Shown here: positions 1 through 11,300 of the stretch, in pieces
Layout of the letters: each line of letters opens with the position of its first letter
How positions within the stretch are numbered: position 1 is the first letter of the stretch
NCBI GenBank assembly: GCA_000727475.1
Contig: KL647305.1
Location: 488,856 to 552,855, forward strand
Origin: Sarcocystis neurona
Taxonomy: Eukaryota; Apicomplexa; Conoidasida; Eucoccidiorida; Sarcocystidae
Length of the DNA: 64,000 bases
Direction of reading: 5' to 3'
Notes under the pieces: generated by a model
Databases searched by the model: none
What the model saw: the letters and a program-made list of their open reading frames with translations, nothing else
Told to the model about the DNA's origin: nothing
Program-made: the position numbers and the translations under genes

Positions 1-2075
1 GATCAGACATCAGAGTACCAACTACACTAAACATAGTCTACATGTCTTTCATCAAGGTGAGCAAATGGGTAACCCAGTCGCCCGTCCTCTCTTTTTGTCT
101 TCCATTACGACAATTTCAAGGTGTGTCCTGGTGGTGGAATATCCTACATTTCTTCTTGTTTTGTACTTACGTGCGCTCCGAAGAAGTCAATAAACAGCAT
201 TGTATCCTAGCGTCCCCTATACCGTGGTTTCTGTGCAATGTAGAGTGCAGCAGACGCGCTTATAAATTTAGCATACTGGATATATTCCTTCGCTACCCGC
301 AAAACACCGTACGCCATTACTAGCCCGCTGCGACCTATCTTATCGGCGATGTGGTACCGTTACCAACGAAACCCGGTAGAGTAGCCCGTGGTGGTGCATA
401 CGTGTGTGTCACAGATCCGGAACTCACACAAGTGCGTTATCATACGTAGATAGGTATGCATACATACATACATGTACATATATTAGTTCACGTGTACAGA
501 CATGCATGGGGCACGAATGGGTAACAAAAGGTAAGACGCTGCGGCGGAAGAACCCCCACATCTGCGGTTCTCTTCTCACTACCGAGGTGCGCTGCCAAAA
601 CGCGCCCTACAAATGTTTCATGGAGGTCACACTTACTGAAGCTTCTCCCAGAACCCTCAGACCACCTGCGGGAGCAGCGCAGAGCTTCCTTACATCAAAG
701 CAGCTGACTAGGCGTTTGTCCCTCTTTTTCGCGTAATCTACCGCAGGACTGGTCGGCTGCTACAGGCCCTTCTACTCTACCTGCAGGCAGCATAAGAGCT
801 ACAACAGTAGCGTCTGCGGGTGCCAGGGAGCACAGTGCGGCAGCGTCCATTAGAGAACAGTGCGGCGGCACCCGCGCAGCCGACAGCTGCAGATGCGCGC
901 GCCAGCGGACGACAGCAGTCGCAGCAGCCCTGCAGAAGCAACCAACAGTGAGCAGCGATCAACAAGTGCGATCGCAGGGCAGGAACGGTAATGCCAGTGG
1001 AGACGCCTAGTATCCTCACGACCGCCCTAGTGGGACAATAGCCGTACAGAGAAGAGCAGCAGCAGCCAGACCAGCAAATGCAGGAGCAACTGAAGGTGAG
1101 CAGCAGCTCGCACAGACTTCTGCAGTCGCAGCAAGAGCCGTAGCAGCAGCACGGCGGCTGACATAGTCCTAGCCAGCGTAATGGCAAGGACAGCACCTGC
1201 AGCTCTAGGAGAGCAACACGGCAACAGCACTTGAACGAACAGCGTTGACCGCGTGTCTGCGTATACATATACACGTATCCGCGAATATATACACACACTG
1301 GTACAAGTATTCCAGCAGAACTCAAAAACGTATCATGCGCATATATATATACACACAGTGGTACACGTACTCCAGTGGAACTTAATGGTGCTTGCGGGTA
1401 GTTGTCTATATGTAAACGCGAACAAAGACGCACACAGACACCTTTGCACCTGCAGACGAGAGGAGATGCTCCAGGTGTGTGTGTTGATGTTGGATGTACG
1501 TGGACACGCACAGCTACGTACATAGAGAGAAGTTAGGGCCACCTCCTTCGACGGGTATCCGCAGACACATACTGGCAGGTTTCGAAGATACACGTGTGGT
1601 GTTTACTCGTAACCGCACGCAGGGGTACCAGACGCATGCGCATGCGCCGGAGCGGTGCGTGCGTTGCTGTAGCTAGGCGCCTGCGGCAGCTCGTCCGGAC
1701 GGTGGTTGCTGCGCCCAGACATTACATGACTGGTATCGAAGAAGAAAAATCGTTTTCAAATGCGGGAACCATAAGCAAGGGCAACGGACACACCAGCAGC
1801 AGCGACATCAGGCTACCAAGCGGCCACAGCAGGACCCTATAGCAGGAGCAGCAACAGCAGCAGCGGTGGCAGCAGCAGCAGTAGCTGCCAAGCAGCACAC
1901 ACCACTATCAGCCGCAGCACTTTAGAATGACCCTCAAAATGCCCGTCAGAAGCAGCAGCAGCAGCTGGCGTATTTGATGTTGAGCCTTTGGGACTTTCTG
2001 CTCCTTTCTTGAGTGCTTTCACCCGTACACTTCTCTTTTCCTGTTTCATTCCCTTTCTGTAGACGGGTCCCGCAC
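1..2075. other. 5' flank of the AAA+ gene, no gene recognised
   Basis: I see no supportable gene here. Short open frames have no recognisable family, no signal peptide and no repeat-independent composition. The stretch holds CA/TG-rich and TA microsatellite sequence at about 440-500 and 1250-1400. CAG-type imperfect repeats lie at about 1035-1215 and 1795-1975, just ahead of the first exon of the WRNIP1-like gene. The promoter and any 5' untranslated exon of that gene should lie in this stretch, but I cannot place a start site. Confidence 0.5.
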
Positions 2076-5000
2076 ATGTCTACTCCAGGGCGCGGAAGGC
2101 GATACAACATACCAGCCGATGCTGGGACGGCGGCGGCTTGCCCCCAGCGTGCTGCCTCTGCTGGTACAATATTGCCTTCTCTTGCTGCTGACACTGTAGC
2201 AACACGAGCAGCAGCAACGACTGCTGCACCGACTCCTTCACTTGACGCTGCTGCCGCTCTACCGGCAGCGTCGGAGGGGGCAGCAGAAATTCGTCCCGCT
2301 GCGCTTCTACCACACCGAACGGCGGGTGCTACTATCCCGCTTGATAATTCAGCAGCAAGTAAGAGTCCTGCTGCTTCACCAGGTGCAGGAGAATGTGCTG
2401 TTCTTGCTGCAGCTGCTCCTGCCGTGGAAGCTGGTGTTCCCGCTGCTGACGCAGGCGAAGCTGCGGCGCCTCGTGCTCCTCCTACTGTTACAGGAATCAC
2501 TGCTGCTCCTCCTCCAGCAGAACGAGAAGACGTGCGGGCAGCAGCTTCTTGTGGGGACGCAGCGACATGTGCTGCGACAGCGGCAGAGGTAGTGGAGGTG
2601 CTCGACGCCGCTCTCGATTGGCATGCAGAAAGTGCGGCAGCAGAAACATTCGTAGCAGCAGCAGCAGCATGTCCGCCCACAGCGGCAGCCGTCTCGCCGT
2701 CAGCGGCAGCAGCTGGAGCCCCTGCTCTTGCAGCACCAGCAACAACACGCTGCTGCACACAGTCAGCAGCAGCCCTGGGCGCCTCAGGTGCAGCAGATGG
2801 CAATAAATCAGCAGCAGCAAATCTGACAGCGGCTACGGCGGCGGCAGCGGAAAGCATGACACACGCTGCTCGCTTACAGTGTGAGACAGCAGGCCTCTCA
2901 GCGAATTCCCCAGCGCATGTAGCACAAGAGGAAATTTTAATAATTTCAGACGATGAAGCAACAGCGTCTGTGGCGACACCAGACACCCCTCTAGCTGCTG
3001 CTTCTCCGTCAACTCCACACCCACGCCGATCCCCGCTGTCGCTCTGCCATCTCACGAGCAGCAGCCATAACCGCAGCAGCAGCGACAGCAGCGGCAGCCA
3101 CAGCGGCGGCGGGAGCGCTGGCCACAGCAGCAGCAGCAGCACGGGCAGGAGCAGCAACGGCAGCAGCAGCAGCGAGAACCGCAGCAATCCGTGTGGCGGT
3201 AAGGCTGACTCGAGCGCGAGGTGCAGCAGGTACAGCCGTTCGCCTAATTCTGTCTCGTTCAGCGGCCACAAAAGCAGCGGCGAAGAGGGAGAAGTAATTT
3301 ACGAATGGAGTGAGGCACAGCAGCAATTTGTACGCCGCTTTGATTTAGAGAGAGTCAGGGCGGAAGACGTGCACTTCTCCCTGCCCGATACCTGTTTTAT
3401 TATTGAGCCAGAAGAACGGCAGCAGCGTTCTCCCCTGGGGCAGCTGCTGCAGCAGCAGACGCCGCCGCTGCCCCCCTGGCTGCAGTTCTTCCATTCGTAC
3501 GCGAGGGTAGAAACAACAGCAGCCCTGCCGGTGGCCTGCCACCTTGCTGCCGCTGATGCCTCATGCACTGCTGCTGGTGCTTCTCCACGAGTTGCTTGCT
3601 CGGTTGCTGCTTCTGCTAGTCCAGTGCCGGCTCCTGCTGCGGCTGTTGCTGCGAGAGGCGCGTCCGAGACACGGCCGCAGCAAGCGGGAGAAGGCGGGCA
3701 GCAGCAGCAGGCAGCGGCGTCCCAGCAGCAAGTGCCCGTCAGACAGTTGCAACAGCGGCCGCAGCACCAAGCGGTCCGTCTCTACGCGTTCCCTGCCTCT
3801 CGGGAGAGCGCTGCTGCTGCAACCTGCGACGAGGTGAGCGGCAGCACCAACTGGACGTCCGACAGCAGCAGCGAGGCAGCGCTACCGAAGGACGTGGGAA
3901 CCCAAGAAGTCATGCAGCTGTGGCAGCAGGTGCTGGCTGATGTAGCTGCGTACAGACGTTGGCAACGGGAGAAGGTGGCAGCGACAAGTGCAGCATCAGG
4001 AGCAGCGCAACAAGGAACAGCCGCACTCCCAAGAGGAGCAAATGCTGCAGCAGCAGCGGATACAGCGACAGCAGTCGAGCCGGCAGCGACGCGGACGACA
4101 GCACCGGCGCACGCAGAAGAAGCCAGTCGCGTTGCTCCAGGACTCGCTGTGGCAGCATCTGGTTCCCCACTACCGATAACAGAAGCAGCAGAATCGCCAC
4201 CAGCAGCAGCCCCACAATCAAGTCTGGCAGCAACAGCAACAGCAGCAGCAACAGCAGCAGCAGCGCGACCAGCGGCAACGACAGCAGCAGCAGCATCGCA
4301 TACACCAGCAGAACCAGCAGCAGCAACGGTGGAAGAGAAGGTGCTGCCGTGGCAACCGCGTTGCGGGCAAGAGCGGGGACAGTTTTACGCTGCGTGGGCG
4401 CGCTTGCCTGCGGGGTGCTCTCCTTCTCCAGCGCATGCACGTCAATATTGGCAACAGCTGCTGCAGGATGTCGACGCAGTGGAGACACTGAGGCTCACGC
4501 TACAGCGGCAGCACCAGCAGCAACCGGAGCGTCAGGCGCTGCGGCACACGCAACTGCAGCGTCGCCATACGGTGCCACAGCGACAACAACAACAGCAGCA
4601 GGAGCAGCAGCAACAGCAGCAGGAGCAGCAGCGACGACAGGTGGAGCAGCAGCAGCGGCCGCGGGAGCAACAGCAGCGGCAGCAACAACCGCAAGAGGGT
4701 GATGGACCCGGTCAACTGCAGATCAGGAAACGGCGTCAGGAAGAAGAGGAGAAGCAGCAATCGCAGCAGCAGCAGCAACGCGCAGACGGGGGCCTGCATC
4801 GGACGGGAGCAGGCGTTTCGCAAAGCACCAGCAACAGAAGTACGTGGCCAGCAGGAGGAGGTGCACGGCAGCAGGTGCGGCCGCAAGTGACAGATCTGGG
4901 GCGGACGCTCCAGCAGAAAAGTTTATTGTGGAACAACTCCACTGCTACTTTCTCTTCTCGTGCCCCCTCCAAAGCCGCAGCTGTTTCCTTTGAATCTGCT

Positions 5001-5312
5001 CGAACTGCGGTCTCCCGCGGTGCCTTTGGTGCGCCAGCTGGTGCTACCGGTCCCTCTCCTCCCGCTACTGCCGTCCCTGCTGCAGCTGCGTTTGGTGCTG
5101 CCGCTGCTCGGAGTTCTGCTGCTGCCGTCGGCCCTGCTGCCTTTGGCGCAGGATTTTCCTCTTTCAAAGCTTCGCTACCGGCAGTAAAGCGGCAACGACT
5201 TGGCGGCAGCGGAGGAGGTGCAGCCGAAGCAGCAGCCACAGCAGCAGCAGCAGCCAGCGGCCCGCGCCGCCCTGCTGCTTACGTGCCACTTGCTGAGCGA
5301 CTGCGTCCTCGG
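2076..5312 (+). CDS. WRNIP1-like exon 1: Ala/Gln/Ser-rich extension and start of AAA+ region
   Basis: It encodes residues 1-1079. I chose the ATG at 2076 (MSTPGRGRR) because the upstream in-frame sequence has no other ATG. The exon is built on CAG-type repeats read in all three frames, giving Gln, Ala and Ser runs. Unique islands inside it are a SIM-like ILIISDDE (287-294), a stretch around [12 protein letters not shown], two related QxWQQxLxDV segments (614-623 and 790-799), and a basic [11 protein letters not shown] segment near the end. It finishes with [11 protein letters not shown], the family's conserved block before the ATPase, then a GTGAGC donor in phase 0. That block ties this large frame to the downstream ATPase exons rather than to a separate protein. 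Confidence 0.8.
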
Positions 5313-8300
5313 GTGAGCAGCGACGCACGCCCCAGCAGAAGGCGTTGAGCATTCCTACAGACGTCAACGTCGGGTCTCTCTATCAATCTGTGTGCTGCCG
5401 TCATTACGTATAGTTATATATGTACACATATATATCTGTATGTATATGCGGGTGTACATGTATACGTGTGTATACATGTTGCTGTATAAGTAATTCGCTG
5501 AATACGCTGAGGAGTTGCAGGTGGTGCTGCTGCTGATGCTGGTGGTAGTAGTTTTACTCCTCTCAGCTGCTGTCGCGTGTCGCCGATGTAGGGAGTCCTA
5601 TGTTACTGCTGCGTGTACTGCTGCTCCTGCTGCCGCTGCTGCTCTCCGGCCTTCATTGCGCTGCTGCTGTCCCGCCGCGGTTCACACTTCTGCTGGATGC
5701 TGCTGCGTTGGACTGCTGCTGCTGCTGGGCGTCGCGCTCTGCCTCCCGCTGTTATGACTGCTGTGCTGCGGCTTCTGCTGCTGTTCGAGATGCTCCACGA
5801 CTCCTCCTTCTCCTTCTCCGCTGCTGCTGCACGAACCCCCTCGAGCTGCTGCTGCTGCCTCGCTGCTGCCCCTGCCGTTGCTCCTCTCTGCAGTTGCTTC
5901 GGAGTCTCGGGGCAACACGTGGCTGCTCTGCTGCTGCGGTGTCTGTACACCTGATGCGCAGTCGCTGCAGGAGTTCGTGTGGCACGGGTCGCTGGTTGAG
6001 CATGACAGCAGGGGCACCTTAAAGGATTTGATCCAGGTAGGCGTCTGCCTCTTTGTTAGTAAACGCTTCTGCTGGTGATTTCGTCTTTTTGCTGACCTCG
6101 TTCGTTCTATTCCGTCTCTGCCCCTACGTATAGATACATAGGCATGTGTATACACGTCCACATATATGAGCAGAGCTACAGAGGCATCCGTACACGTCCC
6201 GGGTCCTCTCCGCCACGTCCCGGTGAGGTCGATTCTGCTGCTGGGAGGCTGTGACTGGTGTAGCGGCTGTGCCGCAGCGATTGCCGTAGCTGGGCTGCTT
6301 CTGCCGCCGCTTCTGGATCCGGTGGACACGCTGCTGCTGCTGCTCCAGGGATTCAGCGGCTCGCGGCGCTTCCATGTTCAACGCCAGCAGCAGATACGCT
6401 GCTTCGCTCTTCGGTCCACAGCATCCCCCAAGTGCAAGTGGCTTTGCGCCGCCTGCTGGTCCTGCTCCTGCAAGTCACCTGCTGCTGCTGCTACGCCTGA
6501 CCTGCTGCGTGTAACTAGCTGCTGCTTCAGGCTTACGCTACTGGTGCTGCGACCAGACGCGCTTCGCCGTTGTTGCAGCAGCACCCCGCGGTGTCCTGCT
6601 GCTGCTCCTGCTCCCGCTCCTGCTGCTGCTCCTGCTCCCGCTCCTGCTGCGTCCCTCTTCGGGTGTTGCCTTAGGATGTCCCGCTGCTGACGTCTTGCAT
6701 GCGAACGGATTGTCCTGCTCTTGGGCGGCTCCACACAACAACTGTGCCGCGCCGTTGTTGCTGTAGCCGTGGGTCTGCTGCCGGTGCGACGGCAGAATCA
6801 GAGCTGCTGCACCGCCACTGTCCTATGCTGCTGCTGTTCTTCTTCGGCTGCTGCTGTTCTTCTTGTTCAGCTGCTGCTGTTCTTCTTCAGCTGCTGCTGT
6901 TCTTCTTCAGCTGCTGCTGTTCTTCTTCGGCTGCTGCTGTTCGTCTTCGGCTGCTGCCATTCTCATTCTTCGGCCGCTGCTGCTCTTCTTCGGCCGCGGC
7001 TGCTCTTCTTTGGCAGCTGCAGTTCTTCTTCGGCTGCTGCTGTTGCTGGGCCACTCCTGCTGTTCGTGTGCTGCTGCTAGTGTTTCCGTGCTGCTGCAGC
7101 TGCTGTTCTTGTGCTGCTGCTGGTCTTACACTCCCCTTGTGCTGCTGCTGTGTGTTTTGCGCTGTGCTCCTGCTGCTGTTCTTCAGACGGGACAACTGCC
7201 TTCGCTAATTTTGTGGGGTCCTCCGGGTTGCGGCAAAACGACGCTGGCACTTCTTGCCGGCCGCGCGCTGAACTGCTTCCCCTCTGCTGCTGCTTCTGCC
7301 TCTTGTGTCGCTCCTGTTGCTGCTGCTGCTTCCACCATCGGTGCCGCTGCTCCCGCAGCTCGTGGCGCGGCGCCTCCGAGCGGAAGCTTCACGCACATGT
7401 CAGCTACCGCCTGCGGTGTGAACGATATCAAGAAAGTACGTTTCATTCTCCTGCTATACACAGAGATCCCGCATAAAGACACAAAAGTACTTCTACGTAT
7501 ATACATCTACATATGTGCAAATGTCTATGTACTAGCTGTGTACACGTGGTCACTATACATACATATATATATATATATATATATGGATGTGTATATGAGT
7601 ATATATATATATATATGGGGGTATATACATGTATATATATATGTGTAAGTGTCTCAATGTATACGGACGTCTCCCTCCCTATAGCTGTATCTGTCTTTAC
7701 ACATGTGTGTGAGGAAGGGTCGAATATATGCGTGCACGTATGGACAGGATCGCTTGATCTGGCCACTTTTCTGTTCTTCGTATGTTGGTCCCGGCCAATG
7801 TACCAAGCTTGCTCCCAGACTTTTTCTTTGGCTCCGTTCCGTGGTGTACATACACCTGATATGCAGCAGCAAGGATGCCGTACTCGTGCTGCTGCTGTCG
7901 GCGCTGCTCCTACTTCTTCAACTGCGCAGCTGTCGGCACCCGCTGCTACTGGTGCTTGTAGGACCGTACTGCTGCTGCTGCTACTTTTGCTGCCACTGCT
8001 GCCGCTCCTGCTTCTGCGGACGCCAGCGTCGCTCTTCTTGTAGAACGTCCCATCTCCGTGGGTGCTGCTATGACTGCTGCCATTTACTGTTGGACTAATT
8101 CCGCTGTCCCGGCTTCCCGCTCTTCACAACGGTGCTACCTGACTGCTGCTGTCGCGGTTAGCTCACGCCCACGTATCCCCCTGCTGCTGCTGCCACTCCT
8201 ATGCCTAAAGTTTCGAGTCTTGCTTCTGCTGTTGATGTTGTTGCTGCACGTGGTGCTGCTGCCACTGGCGTCTGGCTTCTCCTACGTACTAGCGCTTGGA

Positions 8301-11300
8301 GCAGCAGCAGGCACACCGTGCTGGTGGGTGTGCGTAGGCTGCTCGAGGTGTGCTACGACGTCTGTTACTACCGGTGACGCTGCCGGAGCTGCTACCGCGG
8401 CTGCCGCTGCTCGTTGCCTCTGTGTGTAGTGCTGTTGTTGCTGCTACGCTGCTGCTGTGTTGCTGCTGTTGCTGCGGTGCTGCTGCTGCTGCTCCTGTCA
8501 CTGGGAGCTGTTGGTGCAGGTTGTGCAGCAGGCAGAGCAGCTGCGACGAACCACGGGTCAGAAAGCCGTTCTCTTTCTCGACGAAATACACCGTTTCAAC
8601 AAGGTAAGAAGACGTTGCCTCAGCCACAGCAGACCCAGCAACGGGGAAGCTGAAGCCATCACAGCAGCAGTGTAACTGACTTCACCTAAGCAGCAACAAG
8701 AACAGCAATATACGTAGCCGGAACATTGACAGCAGCAACACAGATAGCAGCAACAGAGACAACAGCAATACAGATAGCAGCAATACAGACAGCAGCAACA
8801 CAGGAAGCAGCAATAGCTCTTGCATCTGGAACAGCGCGAGCAACAGCAGCAGCCACTGCAACGCCACCGGGAGCAGCTCTGATAGCCGCAGCAGCTGCTG
8901 CAGCACGTGCAGCTTGAGCGGCACTAGCTCGAGCAGCAGCAGCGGCAGTAGGAATGGCAGCAACAGCGGCGACGGCGATAGGGGAGACAGCAACCGCAGC
9001 CACAGGAGCGACTCTCCCGCTGCAACAGCAGCACCAGCATGAACAGCAGCAGAGACGGAAGCAGCAGCAGCCACGCACGAATAGCGAGAGCCACACACCA
9101 GGATTACCAGGCAGCAGTCGGCAGCCTCAAAGAGAATCCGGCGACACCAGCAGTCGTCACCACCGGCGTGCAGCAAGCGCAGCAGCAGCGAAGTCCTCCT
9201 GCAGAAGAGCAATGGTAGCACACACCTGCAGAGCAGAAGAAAGTGGAGAGCAGCGGCAGCAGCAACGCCGCATATCACCTGTGTGTCCGAGCGACAGACG
9301 CGTGTGTTCTGTAAGTCGTGGACGGTCTGCAGCGGCCGCAACCCCCATCACGGAGGCGACAGCAGCAGCTGTCGCTGCAGCGGCAGCAGGAGCAGAATCA
9401 ACAGGAGCGAGAGAGCAGCTGTTTTAGCCGTCACCCGCAGCTGCCGCCACAGCAGCAGCACATGCAGCAACAGTCGTGGACTCATTCTCGCTCGATTGAC
9501 CCCTAGTATCCGGCGGAGGGTGAACCGAGCAATGGGACAGTTGTTCCTCAACTCATTACGCCGTATGCACTATGGACACATGTATGTATATATGTGGGGT
9601 ATACGAGTGTATGGATGTTCACGTATATACGCATATATATGTACATATGTATGTATGAGTTTCCACGCGTGCGGAGGGATGTGGATGGATAGAGATGCAC
9701 GTGCCTAAATACAGTGATTATTGGAACACTTCGATTTATCGCTTTCTCTTTCTGCATATATATATATAGATGTGCGTGCTGAACTCGTTATTGTCGTAAG
9801 ACTCTGCAGATGGAAATTCACAGATATATATATATATATAAATGTATACATACGTATACATACAAATGTATACATACATATACATATATATATGAGTATA
9901 CATGTGTACGGACGCATGTACACCGATAGGGATGCACTAAATACAGTCAAGGTTTGTATACCTGAGTTTGTTTCTCTTTTTCTATGTCTCTATCTCTATA
10001 TCTATATATATATATATGCATACGTACTCTCATGAATTGGTGAATAGCTCAGATTCCGCGTATGTGTGAGGTTCTGAGGATGTCTGTATACAGGAGGATA
10101 CGCTGTCTGCAAGAGTGTGTACGTGGGGGTTGTTCTACGTGTACAGACGTATATATATATATATATATATACGTTGGTGTGTAAACTAAGAAATACGAAT
10201 ATACTTCGGTGTGTCCATATTGTGTACCTATGAATGGGTGCAGCAATTTTGTATTTGAATCAAAAGACTCCGACGTGCAGCGCATCTCCTGCCCTCTTCC
10301 TTCGCTCGTTGGTATTCCACTGGTGGCCGTGTGCGCTACTGCTGCTGCTGCGCCCATCTGGTCCTCCTGCTAGGGGGCTCGCTGTTGGTGCTGCGCCACC
10401 GTCTGCTACTGCTGAATCACAAGGACGCTTGTGCGCTGCTGTTCCTGCGGCTTTGCTGCTTTTGAGGCTTTGCTGCTCCTGCGGCGTTGCAGCTTCTGCT
10501 GCGTTGCTGCTTCTGCGGCTTTGCAGCTCCTGCGGCGTTGCGGCCTCTGCAGCGTCGCGGCTTCTGCTGCGTTGCTGCTTCCGTGGCGTTGCTGATCCTG
10601 CGGCTCTCCTGCTTTTGCGGCGTTGCTGCTTGCTCGATAGTGATGCACCGGCGGTCGCTGCTGCTTCTGTGCTGCTGCCTCGCTGCCGTTGTTGCCGTTG
10701 CTGTGTTTTCGCAGCTCTGGCTTCTGCTAGGGCTTCTGCTGGTTCTCTTCTGTGCCGGTGCCGCTGCTCTTTCGGGGCTGCTGCTGGGCGCGTCGGTGCC
10801 GCTCCACCTGCGGCTGCTGCTGCTCCTGTTCCTCTGAGCTGCAGCTGCTTTCGCCTCTTCTCTGCTGTTTCTGAGGTGGCTCTCCTGCCGCTCGTCTGCT
10901 GCTGGCGCTGTTTAGCACGGCCTGACGACTGCCGGTAGTTTTCCTGCTCTTCTGCTGGGGGATGTTGGGGACCGTCTCCTTTGCCTGCAGGCCCAGCAAG
11001 ACACGCTGCTGCCACACGTGGAAGCGGGAACGCTAATTCTTATCGGAGCGACAACTGAGAATCCGTAAGCTGCTGAAGACTGCAGCAGCAACAGCAGACA
11101 CCTGTGGCAGCAGCAGGGGACCGTAACAGCAAGGCAGAAAGGCGTAGCAACAGCAGCAAGTCCCCAGCTGCGCCGAACAGACGCAGCACGGGCAACTGCA
11201 CTGCACGAGGCAGCGCGCGGGGCACCCGGTGCTGCTGCTACGGGGCGGAGAGAAAAGGAGCGAAAAGGGAGAGGGGGAAAGAAGTGCGTCTTCCCTTTTT

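Noticed and set aside
1946..3271. Minus-strand open frame of 441 codons
   Set aside because: It is the antisense of the CAG-rich exon 1; its Ala/Ser/Val content is the complement of the repeat, and it ends in unique sequence without a family match.
7513..8043. Tyr/Ile-rich open frames over TA microsatellites (also at 9705-10035, 12213-12778, 15361-15567, 16423-17102, 20374-20850)
   Set aside because: They are translations of (TA)n and CATA repeats inside introns and are open on both strands.
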